Source of the DNA: Tachypleus tridentatus
Lineage: Eukaryota > Arthropoda > Merostomata > Xiphosura > Limulidae
Reading direction: 5' to 3'
Length of the DNA: 64,000 nt
Assembly (NCBI RefSeq): GCF_004210375.1
Contig: NC_134833.1
Coordinates: forward strand, 46,060,782-46,124,781
The translations under genes and the position numbers were made by a program. Positions 38,045 through 48,565 of this stretch are shown in pieces. The notes beneath the pieces were generated by a model. That model saw only the letters and a list, made by a program, of their open reading frames with translations. It did no database searches and was not told the origin of the DNA. Position 1 is the first letter of the stretch, and each line of letters begins with the position of its first letter.

Positions 38045-38165
38045 TGCTTGTTTGTTATGAAGCACAAAGCTATAAATGGGCTATCTGTAATGTGAACATT
38101 ATGAGCATTATATCCCTGTTTTTAACGGCATGAGTCCTCAGACTTACTGCTGAGCTATTCGGAGT
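38045..38165 (-). repeat. SINE-3 copy
   Basis: Starts with the reverse tail TTGCTTGTTTGTTATGAAGC, then AAGCTATAAATGGGCTATCTG and a decayed head ending GCTGAGCTATTCGGAG. Confidence 0.7.
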
Positions 38166-38299
38166 CTTTATAATACAACGAAATGAAATCCATTACCTTT
38201 AGGTTCACAGAAACCTAATCTATACACTATGCTGAGAAATAATTCAGCTTTTTCATTGTACTTGGAGAAATTATACAATTTTAAATATTATACAATCAG

Positions 38300-39900
38300 T
38301 TCCAGAGAATTTTGCTTCTTGGCCACTATTGTGTAAGATGTTCTCACAAAATGTCGGAATATTTTGCCAAGAAAAATCACTCAATACCTTGAAAGAAAGG
38401 GTCACAATGTCTGTTAGTCTAAATTTACAAACTTCTAGTCAACACAGTTCTTATTAGATTACATTTTAAAAGATCAAAACTAGACTACCTTGGTTGTCTT
38501 CAGTTCAGATAATTTTCTGTCTCAGAGCAATTGTGTTTACTAACAACAACACAGACTTAAAAACATGTGTAAGTGGTTGTTAATCGTAGTACAACGTGAT
38601 AATATGTCTTGTGCTCACTGAGTTTGATAAATTGCATTAACATAACTTTGTCCTTTAACTCATACTGGTCATGCTTCACCTTGCAGCATGGCAAGGAGTA
38701 TCCATTCTAGTTTCTGGATCCTTCAGTTACTCTTTCTGTAGTTTTTGAAACTTAACTGTTGGAATCAAGTCGTTAATGGATTCTCCTGCAGTAAAGCTCA
38801 GTATTGTTACATCTATAATAACTTTAACTCAAATGTGATGTTTTAGTTCAGGACATTCAACGGATGGACGGAGTTTCATTGTGTTTCAAGATAGTCCATT
38901 TGTGTTTTCATATTGAATACCGAGATGATAATATATAGCTATGCCATACTTCTGCAACGTTTTGATTCACAATGCTGTGGCCAGTTCCAAGTTTCTACAG
39001 TTTGTTAGTAGCCTCGAGTTAATGGTCTACCCAAAACTTGGATTTTTTATAATTCAAATGGTATCAGTAGTGTTATAAAAAAACCTACAAATGCAAACAA
39101 TTCTTTATGGAGTATCAATACTCAGAAGAAATGAGCATGAGATTCAGAAAGATGTTTTGCTCCTTCCTGTAACTATCATAACGCTGCTTTAATTTCATCA
39201 TCTCTGGCACGTATATCCAAGAAGAATTCACAGTCATATCATGCACATTCTAGCACAAAAACATTTCACTATGCAAAATTTGAAGAACATCATTACTTGT
39301 AATCCTTGGTCCTTCTAGAATTAATATCACCTGGTTGGCAATTTAGCTACAAAGCATCAATAATTAGTATAATATAATGCAAAACTTAGGAAAATGTAAA
39401 CTTCTCCTCTCACCATGAGTTAGAAAATTCCAAAATGTCATCAATATAGAGTGGCATCACTCCTACTGCATCCCTTTAAGTATAAACTCCATTAGCCTCT
39501 TGAAAGTGAAAAGTGTATTACTCTTGCTGAGTAGCACGTCTTGGAACTTGGACGTGCTCATACTAAAATTTTCATTGCTCATACTAAAATAAATTTTAAC
39601 TCTGCTTTAAGCATTTAGTTTTTTTTCAGCTTACATGGGCTAGGTATAAAGTGTTGAACCTCTGGGTATCTTTAAAAGCACCAGACATTCATATGTCTAT
39701 GCTAATTGGAAGACATCAATACATGTAGTGGTGTTCACCCAGAATAACTCAACGCAAAACCTGTTCATGTCATTCTTATTTCTGACAGTAATTACTAGAA
39801 AAAATCACGCATTCTCCAAAAGTTATATGATTTTGCCCTTTGATAGGCACTGTGAGTCGAAACTAGTTACATCTTTAGTGCTCTGGGAAAGCCTGCACGT
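38300..39900 (-). pseudogene. Ty3/gypsy pol remnant (RT, RNase H, integrase N-terminus)
   Basis: Read on the minus strand in broken frames, the domain order is that of Ty3/gypsy pol. Near 39760 NRFCVELFWVNTTT matches the RT block normally read as FCVDYRxLN. TFKRLMEFILKGMQ (about 39500) precedes YIDDILEFSNSW (catalytic YIDD at 39437-39448). RNase H follows, with KFWVDH near 39025 in the place of the usual TDH motif. QYELKDKVM near 38650 fits the region before the integrase zinc finger. Many stops and frameshifts make it long dead. No LTR pair was found. Confidence 0.78.
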
Positions 39901-40535
39901 TGCTTGTGTAATTGGAAGTACATCACTTGTATCTAGGTAGCCGAGTGTTTTCGTATCTAGTTGACTATTCAGTTACACAATTAAGTTAGACAACTTAATC
40001 CTTTTCAGGTTTTCAAAAGAGCGAAGTGGTGGTATAAAAATGAAGAAAAACCTTCAAGCTGAAATAATAAGATTTTACATCTTATTTTGAGGTAAGGTTT
40101 ACTTAGATTTGTTTGGATAAAGCATTTAACAAATTGAAAATCTAATTATCGAGTTTTGCCTCTGGTTGAAATTATTATTGAAATGATAGGAAGTTTTAAC
40201 TTTCTTATCTACATTGATACAACATTCCAAAGAATGAAACTGATTTATAAATAAGTAAACTTTGTCATTCCTTTGATATTAACTTCAGCTCAACTAGTTT
40301 AAAAATGAGAGAACATTTTAAGTCTGTGATATCGAAAATTGTAAAACTGAAATATTCGCATGTTTTGTTTTACAGTTTTCAAATTTATATTTGAAAAAAA
40401 TATAGCTTAAAAGTCTGAGATTATTTTATTTCTTGCAATGTATTTGCTGCAGTGCTCCATTTCTACTTTGCAAAATTACATTAAAGTTAAATTGTAAAAA
40501 ACGTTAAATTTCTTACGACGTTTCATTTCCAGATA

Positions 40536-40808
40536 GGCCCGCCATGGCCGGGTGGGTTAACGCTTCCGAGCAGTAATCTTAGGGTCGCGGGTTCGAATCT
40601 CCGTCACGTCAAACATGCTCGCCCTTTCAGCCATGCGGGCGTTATAATGTTACGGTCAATCCCACTATTCGTTTGTAAGAGAGTAGCTCAAAAGTTGGCG
40701 GTGGGTTGTGATATGTACCTGCTTTCCCTCTAATCTTACACTGCTAAATTAGGGACGGCTAGTACGGATAGCCCTCGTGTATCTTTGCGCGAAATTCAAA
40801 AACAAACA
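40536..40808 (+). repeat. SINE-1, full length
   Basis: GGCCCGCCATGGCCGGGTGG head, GGGTTCGAATCTCCG B box, core and the CGAAATTCAAAAACAAAC tail. It is the last plus-strand SINE-1 before the orientation switch described in the findings. Confidence 0.94.
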
Positions 40809-41032
40809 CTTCCAGCTACATTAACATTAAGCAGGACTTCTGTCTTGTTAGTTAGAATAATTTTCGTTTACTTTTAAACCATGAGGAGCTTATAACTTAC
40901 ACAGCACAACACAGTTTTTGCTTCTTAAACACTATTGGGTGTTCCTTATAGATTTTTGGCTGTTGATCTCGAAAATCACGTCCAAATTTGCCCATCACAT
41001 ACCGTTTTATCGAAATCTTCAATTTTGCTACA

Positions 41033-41155
41033 ATGGAAAAACGATATCAGGACAACTGGAATCCGTCAATGCTTGTTACCCACTGTTGGACACTGCAACG
41101 TGATGCACCGGACATTGAAATACAAACGAAAATCAGGAGCAAAACGGTTTTTATT
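41033..41155 (+). pseudogene. Relic of the 43-kb transposase family, C-terminal end
   Basis: An open stretch reads MEKRYQDNWNPSMLVTHCW, then TLQRDAPDIE, matching ENNYQGKWNPSMMGDFCW and MLLRDIPEAK at the C-terminus of the protein encoded at 43649-45355. After PDIE the continuation is in another frame (YKRKSGAKRF), so there is a frameshift near 41120. Everything upstream is gone or unreadable. The residues that differ show it comes from a distinct subfamily, not from the 43-kb copy itself. Confidence 0.8.
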
Positions 41156-41595
41156 ATGTTGAACTTAATAGCGCATTAGAAACATAAACGCAATTAAATA
41201 CGTTATTGCCGGTAAACAGTTAACTGTCTATTTCTCAGAGTTCCTACGTGATGAAGCAAACCCAAAACTATATTTGTGCATACACACCAGGTACCTGCCA
41301 CAATCAGCAAAAACTTTTCAGGAAGCAAAACTTTTCAAAAAATTGTTGTGCATTGTAATCTTAATGAGTTTCCTTTAGTGTTTATTTATTTATATGAAGT
41401 ATTTGCTTGGCAGTTAATTTTCAGTTAATAAGAGCTCTTAAATTTTGTAACTTGAGCCATCATTTAATTGATTAACATTAAACTTATAAATTTTTCTTGA
41501 GCAACAGTGAAGTGATCTTGGATCTCTTTTGAATGCATGCATATTAATTAATAAAAGAAGAACAAAGGAAAAATTTCTGTATAAAACAGAGAGTA

Positions 41596-41868
41596 TTTGT
41601 TTTGGAATTTCGCACAAAGTTACTCGAGGGCTATCTGTGTTAGCTGTCCCTAATTTAGCAGTGTAAGACTAGACGGAAGGCAGCTAGTCATCACCACCCA
41701 CCGCCAACTCTTGGGCTACACTTTTACCAACGAAAAATGGGATTGACCGTAACCTTATAACGCCCTCATGGCTGGGAGGGCGAGCATGCTTGGCGCGATT
41801 CGGGCACGAACCCACGACCCTCAGATTATGAAGCGCACGCCTTAACGCGCTAGGCCATGCCAGGCCTG
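41596..41868 (-). repeat. SINE-1, full length, 12-bp target duplication
   Basis: Complete minus-strand copy of the GCGCG-headed subtype. AAACAGAGAGTA repeats at 41584-41595 and 41869-41880. It is well preserved across core and B-box regions, suggesting a young insertion. Confidence 0.96.
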
Positions 41869-41880
41869 AAACAGAGAGTA

Positions 41881-43180
41881 AAGTAAATGACATATATGTA
41901 TGGTTCTTATTGCCTTATAAATCATAAGTTGATAAAAAAAATTAAACTTATTTTTCAAAAGGGTCTCATAGCTTTATGAAGTATTTCTGTTTCAGATATG
42001 GTGACTTTTAAGAGTTATTAATTTTTATTATTTTAAGATCAAAGATTTCAGTATACTCGCCAATAGACTGGAAAACGCTACTGAACAGGCCATTGAGAAT
42101 CTATTACTTTTTGAGTCGAGACTGCTTACAAAACCCTTAGCTAGCAGCTCATATAAGCTGACAGCTGAATATTCTCTTTCAGACATAATGAAAAGCAAAC
42201 AACACTAGTATTACTGTTAGAGTAACAAGTGTTTGTAAAAACAAAACAAAAAACTCATGTTCCATGTTTCTTAATAGAAGGATCACTGCCCAAATCAATG
42301 TTTATTATTTCTTGTACAGAGAAAAAAGCACATTTTGGGTACTTGCTTGATGAATGCATTACATGGTACCAATTCATACATTTAATTTGTAGTAAAACAC
42401 AGAACAGTGCTTGTGTACACACAGTTACTGCGAATCTCATTATATTCTGGCTGGAACTGGATGATTCTGGTCTTAGTTGGTAATTCCGCAACAAATTTGT
42501 CAAAGTATGCCTTTGAAATATGAAGATGCCACTTCAGGGCGATTTCCTATACGATCAGCACAGATGGTTGACCAAGGTATCCAAGATATCGAATGGACTA
42601 CTTCTTTAAGTCTGATGAACAACGTGATTACTCACGTTGACTGTATTACGTTACTCTCAACAGCTCAGATTTACACTTATACTAGAAACAAATGTAAAAA
42701 AAATAACAAATTATTTTCTCTAGGATGGAAACTATACATAAACTGGATCACAAAATAAGGTCTTAGAACTGCAAAAACCTAAAATACAAAGAACACCAAA
42801 TATGTTTGAAACATAAAACAAAATATAATATGTACAAAAGATTATCTTGCTCTCTTTGAGGGCAAACATTTTTCTCGTGACTGCGGCCACTCTCAACTCT
42901 TCAAGACATCACAAGAAACAACCATGATCTCTATTTATAATGTTTCATATCACATTCATCTTTCTTAATAGGGAAAATATGACATCTTTGGTGACTCATC
43001 CTGTTCTATAACTACCTCAAGGAAGAGAAAAATTAAGATTTTTTTTTGCTAATGTTCTAGCGTAAAACCAACACAGAGTACAGTGACATATTGAAAATTG
43101 TACTTATTATCTGAAGGTGTCAGAAAATATGTAATACGTTTCTTTGTCACGCGCTTAAACTACTGATGAATAAGTGCCGA
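41881..43180. other. Sequence without recognised genes
   Basis: Overlapping ORFs at 42229-42503 on both strands and 42477-42758 have no identifiable motif. Confidence 0.4.
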
Positions 43181-43391
43181 TTACACTGGTTTACAAAGAA
43201 ATTGAGGCAAGCACAAAAATAGCTGTTTTAACCTAATTTGGGGGTGCTGAATTCAGATTTGAAATCCGTTTTTGCTCATCACCTCTAGTTTTTTAGATAT
43301 GCATACTGTACATAAAGGCGTATATGCATTCAGGGTTAATTTCTAATATTGTGTGACTTATGTCTTCTTTTTTAGTTATTATGCAATAAAT

Positions 43392-43640
43392 GTAAGTGAT
43401 AGCATTACATTATATATATATATATATAGCTATATATCAAGACGGATTTTGGCAGTTAAGCGTAGCCAACACGTCTCAATCAACAGCCAGTAGTGCACTG
43501 GCAGTCAGCGCAGGAGGTTGGTGTCCCTCGACAATTGTGTTATACAATCTTTTGCGTATATATTTGTATTACAATTTCTAACGACGCACATAATTATTAT
43601 TGCCTTACATATGATTTAATTTTACTTTGTTTTTTTTCAG
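43392..43640 (+). other. Probable 5' leader intron of the transposon gene
   Basis: A strong donor GTAAGTG at 43392 and a polypyrimidine tract ending TTTTTTTTCAG at 43640 would define a 249-bp intron. The acceptor lies 8 bases before the chosen ATG. The frame happens to stay open upstream to 43493, but that stretch translates to hydrophobic, AT-driven residues unlike the rest of the protein. No transcript is available to confirm it. Confidence 0.5.
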
Positions 43641-43648
43641 ATTCTCCA

Positions 43649-45355
43649 ATGGCTTCAAGCTCGTCAAAACACCGAGGATGCCTCAACAAGGCCAATTCTT
43701 TCTGCTACGTGTGTGGGGACTTCACGACAGTTGCACAGCGTCGAACCATCACTTCCCTCCTCAGAACTGCCTACTTTCATTATTTTGACTGTAAAATTGG
43801 TGATCAGAACAAATCTTGGGCTCCACACATCTGTTGTAAGCTTTGCTACAATGGACTAACTGCTTGGTTTAATGGCAAGAAAGTAGCTTTCAACTTTGCA
43901 GTCCCGATGGTTTGGAGAGAGCCACGAAGCCATGCAGATGATTGTTATTTTTGTCTAACAAATATAACTGGTTTCAATTCATCTTCTAGAAAAAAGATCA
44001 AATATCCCAACCTTCCATCTGCTATGAGACCCGTTCCCCATTCAGATGATCTTCCTGTCCCAACACCTCCAGTAAATAAGGATCTTCTTTCCTCATCAGA
44101 TAAAGAAATGCCTCCAAGGGAAGATTCTGCCAAGTCAATCTCTTCCGAAGATATTGACTCTTCTTATTCAGGAACAAGTGGCAACGAGCCACACTGGATC
44201 ACGCAAGAAGACCTGAATGACCTTGCTCGTGATTTGTATCTGTCAAAACAGCAGTCAGAGCTCTTGGCTTCTCGGCTTAAACAGTGGAACCTAGTCCAGG
44301 AAGATGTAAGGATCACCAGTTTCAGGAATCGGAACAAAGACCTTGCTTCATTTTTCGACATGGAAAACAAGTTGTGCTACTGCACAAATGTACCTGGCTT
44401 GTTCACTTTCCTTGGTTTGCCACATAATCCTTCAGACTGGCGTCTTTTCATAGACTCTTCCAAGCGAAGTCTCAAGGCTGTGCTTCTGCACAACGGGAAT
44501 AAATATCCCAGCATTCCCACTGCACACTCTGTCCATCTAAAGGAGTCCTATGACAATATGGAGCTTCTTTTAGAAGCTGTTAAGTACAACCAGTACCAGT
44601 GGAGTCTGTGTGGGGACCTCAAGGTCATTGGTCTTCTTATGGGTATGCAAGCGGGCTTCACAAAGCACTGTTGCTTTCTCTGTCTCTGGGATAGTCGAGC
44701 TGTATCCCAGCATTACAAGCAGAAAGACTGGGGGTCTAGAAGCACTTTCGTTCCTGGCGAACACAGCGTCAAGGAGAATCCTCTGGTTGACATGAAGAAG
44801 GTGCTTCTTCCTCCTCTTCACATCAAGCTTGGTTTGATGAAGAATTTCGTGAAGGCCATGGACAAAAATGGTGCTGCCTTCCAACACTTGTCTACTGTGT
44901 TCCCAGGTCTCAGTGCTGCTAAGCTCAAAGAGGGCATCTTTGTCGGACCTCAAATCCAAGAAGTGCTGAAGGATACTGATTTTGAGGAGCTTCTTACCTT
45001 AAAGGAACTGAGAGCATGGGAAGCATTTAAGTCAGTCTGTAGTGGCTTCCTTGGTAACACACATGTACCAAATTACCAAGCCTGTATTGAGAAGTTGCTA
45101 AAGACTTATGAGGATATGGGATGCCGAATGTCACTCAAAATTCATTTTCTCCATTCCCACCTCAACTTCTTCCCTCCAAACCTTGGAGCAGTGAGTGATG
45201 AGCACGGAGAAAGATTCCACCAAGACATTACGAAGATAGAGAACAACTACCAAGGCAAGTGGAACCCCAGCATGATGGGAGACTTCTGCTGGATGCTCTT
45301 GCGTGACATCCCGGAGGCAAAATACACCAGATCATCTAAGAAAACACACTTCTAA
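43649..45355 (+). CDS. Transposase-like protein of the CACTG element, intact (568 aa)
   Basis: Starts at MASSSSKHRG, directly after a splice-acceptor-like site; the frame is open to TAA at 45353-45355. The N-terminus is Cys-rich, with pairs at C19/C22, C63/C66 and C99/C102, probably zinc-binding. Residues 130-180 are Ser/Pro/acidic linker. The remainder has the layout of an RNase-H-fold (DDE) enzyme: D269 in LFIDSSKRSLKAVLLHNG, D323 in CGDLKVIGLLMG, a CCFLC knuckle (C342/C345), LPPLHIKLGLMKNF with H391, and SDEHGERFHQ with E518 or E521. These catalytic assignments are inferred from position, not proven. From memory, similar proteins are multi-copy and unnamed in arthropod and cnidarian genomes. 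No stop or frameshift is seen, and codon use is far less AT-biased than the surroundings. It sits wholly between matching inverted repeats, so a transposition role is the natural reading. Confidence 0.88.
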   Translation: MASSSSKHRGCLNKANSFCYVCGDFTTVAQRRTITSLLRTAYFHYFDCKIGDQNKSWAPHICCKLCYNGLTAWFNGKKVAFNFAVPMVWREPRSHADDCYFCLTNITGFNSSSRKKIKYPNLPSAMRPVPHSDDLPVPTPPVNKDLLSSSDKEMPPREDSAKSISSEDIDSSYSGTSGNEPHWITQEDLNDLARDLYLSKQQSELLASRLKQWNLVQEDVRITSFRNRNKDLASFFDMENKLCYCTNVPGLFTFLGLPHNPSDWRLFIDSSKRSLKAVLLHNGNKYPSIPTAHSVHLKESYDNMELLLEAVKYNQYQWSLCGDLKVIGLLMGMQAGFTKHCCFLCLWDSRAVSQHYKQKDWGSRSTFVPGEHSVKENPLVDMKKVLLPPLHIKLGLMKNFVKAMDKNGAAFQHLSTVFPGLSAAKLKEGIFVGPQIQEVLKDTDFEELLTLKELRAWEAFKSVCSGFLGNTHVPNYQACIEKLLKTYEDMGCRMSLKIHFLHSHLNFFPPNLGAVSDEHGERFHQDITKIENNYQGKWNPSMMGDFCWMLLRDIPEAKYTRSSKKTHF

Positions 45356-45639
45356 CTGTCTGCGGTACTATGAATTGTGTACATTGTGTCATCCAAGTAT
45401 ATTTATTCCGTCAATGTTCTTTATCTATCCTGTTTTATCTGTAATAAGCTGCTGCAACTGTTGAAATAAGCACGTATATACTCTGTATATACTAAAATAA
45501 GACTATTTAAAAGCCAGAAAACTAGAGGAGATAGAGCAAAACTGTTTATTAAATTTGAATTCAGCACACCCAAATTAGTAAAAAACACCTATTCACATTC
45601 TTGCCTCAGACAAAAAATATTTTTTGTAAACCAGTGTTA

Positions 45640-46319
45640 TGTAACAGAAATAGTGCAAAGCTGAAACAAACTGCTACAGGAGTAAAATTAATGTCTGCTC
45701 TTTGAACATAAAGAATCACATTGAGTAGACAATTATTCAAGCTTTGAGGGAGCCTAAACAGTTTACTCATTTTTAGTGAAACAAATCAACTGAATATTCC
45801 GTGTAGAAGTGGTATGCAGCTGATGGGATCACAATTCTCCAATAAGAAGATAATATGTTTACGATAAAAAGTGCATTGCTTGAAGTACTGGTGAATACAA
45901 TTTACTACAGAATATGTGATTATTAGTATTATAATCTTTGTCTTTATGGTGATAAAACACATAAATATTACCTACTTCCACTTCTCGGAGATGTATTCAA
46001 ACATTATTTGAACTTGAAACAGATTTTAAATGTTATTCACTTCTGAAGTTGTTCGGAGAGGTAACACTGTAAAATAGTGACATTAGTCTGCCACAATAGA
46101 TAGCTTAAACAGAAAAATTATAAGTAATATTTTCTAATTAAAATGGGTGTGACTTTTTGGAGCACACTGCAGTGCACAAGGTTTCAGTAAAGAATGAATA
46201 CATGCGTGTAAGAAGTAAGCCGTCGTGGTTCCTGTTGTCACAAAAGGCAGCAAATGTTATTGAATGAGTGGGACTTAATATTAAGTGGTTCATGCAAAAA
46301 CTGTTTAAGAAAGGTTTTG
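45640..46319. other. AT-rich sequence, nothing recognised
   Basis: No gene or repeat family between the CACTG element and the following SINE. Confidence 0.45.
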
Positions 46320-46551
46320 GTTTCTTTTAAATTTCGCGCAAAGCTATACAAGAGCTATCTGCGCCTGCGCTAGCCGTCCCTAATTTAGAGATGTAAGACT
46401 AGAGGGAAAGCAGCTAGTCATCACCACCAACCGCCAACTCTTAGGCTACTCTTTTTCCAACGAATAGTGGGACTGACCGTCACATTATAACGCCCCACGG
46501 CTGAAAAGGTGAGCATGTTCGGTGCGACGGGGATTCGAACCCGCGACCCTA
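46320..46551 (-). repeat. SINE-1 copy lacking the extreme 5' head
   Basis: Minus-strand copy from the AAATTTAAAAGAAA-type tail to the B box (GGGTTCGAATCCCCG). The A-box part beyond it is missing. The tail carries a small duplication (GCGCCTGCGCTAGCC). Confidence 0.9.
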
Positions 46552-46772
46552 AATTGTATTTGAAGCTCTCTGTTTCTTATGCAATAGATTATTTTCTATA
46601 TCTTTTACCAGCCTTAAAACTTAAAACTTAATAAAGTTGTTAGTACTTTATCATTTGGTAGAAGTAGTGTTGTTGAAGCTCTTTTATATGTTTTTCCATG
46701 CTTTGTAATTTGTGCATGTCTGGGTTGCTTTACTATCAGAAAAGTATTATTCGTATCATGCTCTATAATAAT

Positions 46773-47052
46773 TTGTGTGTTTGGTTTTGAATTTTGCAAA
46801 AAGCTACACGAGCGCTATCTGAGCTAGCCGTCTCTAATTTAGCAGTGTAAAACCAGAGGGAAGACAGCTAGTCATCACCACCCACCTCCAATTTATGGAC
46901 TACTCCTTTACCAACAAATAGTGGGAATAACCGTCACGTTATTACGCTCCCACGGTTGAAAGGGCGAGAATGTGTGGTGTTACTGGGACTTAAACCCGAG
47001 ACACTCAGACTACGAGCCGAGTGCTTTAACTACCTGGTCATGCCGGGCCTCC
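46773..47052 (-). repeat. SINE-1, full length, 10-bp target duplication
   Basis: Complete minus-strand copy, moderately diverged in the B box (GGGTTTAAGTCCC). CTATAATAAT repeats at 46763-46772 and 47053-47062. Confidence 0.92.
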
Positions 47053-47639
47053 CTATAATAATATTAAAACTATTACACATATTTTTGATTTTCCAATAAA
47101 ACCAGTAGTCTCACAATTAAATTATTTTTTCTATGAATCAATAATATATAAATTATAGCAATAAAAAACACAACTATAAGAGCTTAGATATCGTAAGAAC
47201 TTAAAAACAAAAAGAACAGGACTATTTGTACTACGTAGCAATAAAAATAGTTTGAGTTTTTGTTTTCTAAATAATTCCAGTCATACACTTTCTCTTCAAT
47301 TGAAAATAATGCGCTGCTCGTGATTACAAATCTTCTTTATACATGTGTGATAATTCGATTATATCTCACGCCATGGCCGTTCTGCTTAAAAGTGTATATT
47401 CTATTTTTCAATTCAAATATTTTGTTTAGAACACGCGAAAATACTGAAATTCTGGTTATTATTATAAATAATATCAGTGTTTTAAACAGTTTCACTCACA
47501 CTCTCTCTCTTTTTAATTGAAACATAAAAGTACTTGAACAATAAAAATGTATCAGTTATACCGGATTTAACTCAAGGGAAAATACAACAATAACGGGTAA
47601 TTCAAATTGATTAAATAAGTTTGCTTTAAAAACTTCTCA

Positions 47640-47830
47640 CCCGAACGTTTATCTCGGCAGGTAAGAAGCTAAGCCTAACTTCCAAATGCTTCTACCATCA
47701 TATAGGTTGCTCAGCCGCTCACAACGGCTCGGCTGTTCTATACTCTACAGGGCGAGCAAAATCACATGTCAAACTTTACTTCCGCCTTCCGCTTTCTATA
47801 CAACTTTGAACACATTAGGCTTGAAATATT
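47640..47830. promoter_or_regulatory. GC-richer island with ETS-like sites and a splice-donor motif
   Basis: Within very AT-rich DNA this 190-bp stretch holds many CpGs, an ACTTCCGCCTTCCGC double ETS-type site at 47778-47792, an imperfect inverted pair (CAGCCGCTC and CGGCTCGGCTG), and a consensus donor CAG|GTAAG at 47658-47665 on plus. It could be a promoter or first exon of an unseen gene. No ORF supports this. Confidence 0.3.
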
Positions 47831-47911
47831 CAGAGCTATTAAACCGAATATATTTTTCTTTATAATATTATAAATTAAATTTAAAAATATATAGACTTAA
47901 TATAGACTCAC

Positions 47912-47963
47912 GGCCCCGGATCACTAGTCAAGCGCCTTAACCACCTGACTAGGCCAAGCCCTA
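47912..47963 (-). repeat. SINE-1 head fragment
   Basis: GGGCTTGGCCTAGTCAGG and GGTTAAGGCGCTTGACTAG on the minus strand match only the tRNA-like head of SINE-1. The remainder is absent. Confidence 0.7.
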
Positions 47964-48312
47964 ATGAAAAGAAGGTGGATGTAGAGTTAACTAAATTTTC
48001 AACGGAGTGAGGAAAACATAATGATTTGGGATTTTTCATTGCCAGTAACTGTGATAGAACTGTTATATACTTCTCTTGAGCAATAGCAAACAGTGACAGT
48101 TATTAGTGGAGTGTTTACACTAGCACCTTTGCTACAGTTTATTTCTCATGTTACAACCTATGTAATAAATGATCGAAATATAACAACTACCATCGTCAGT
48201 AAAATGGACTGCTGACTGAAAAGGCGGAAATTTTGATAACGTTTGTTAAAAACGTGAAAGTTTAAGTTCTGAAGGAAGAAACTTTGTGGATTAACAGTGT
48301 CACTTTTCTGGC

Positions 48313-48552
48313 TTGTTTTTGAATTTCGCGCAAAGCTACACGAAGGCTATCTGCGCTAGCTGTCCCTAATCTAGCAGTGTAAGGCTAGAGGGAAGGCAGT
48401 TGGTCATTACTACCCACCGCCAACCTATTTGACCGTAACATTATAACGCTCCCACGGCTGAAAGGGCGAGCATGTTTGATGCGACCGGGATTCAAATCCG
48501 CGACCCTTAGATTACGAGTCGAACGCCTTTACCCACCTGGCCATGCCAGGCC
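48313..48552 (-). repeat. SINE-1 with internal deletion, 13-bp target duplication
   Basis: Head, B box and tail are intact, but about 35 bases covering CCCACTATTCGTTGGTAAAA are deleted. TCACTTTTCTGGC repeats at 48300-48312 and 48553-48565, so the deletion is either inherited from the source RNA or later, not an insertion failure. Confidence 0.94.
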
Positions 48553-48565
48553 TCACTTTTCTGGC

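Larger units (their letters stand above)
43184..45636 (+). mobile_element. CACTG-ended DNA transposon, apparently complete
   Basis: The ends are inverted repeats: 43184-43292 on the left, 45517-45636 on the right. The outer 14 bases (CACTGGTTTACAAA) match exactly. Further blocks pair inside: TGAGGCAAG, CTAATTTGGG, GTGCTGAATTCA and CCTCTAGTTTT, separated by small indels. TTA flanks both sides (43181-43183 and 45637-45639), a 3-bp target duplication. Total 2,453 bp with one gene filling the middle. CACTG termini plus a 2-3 bp duplication recall CACTA/EnSpm and related (CMC) elements, but I assign no superfamily with certainty. Confidence 0.92.
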
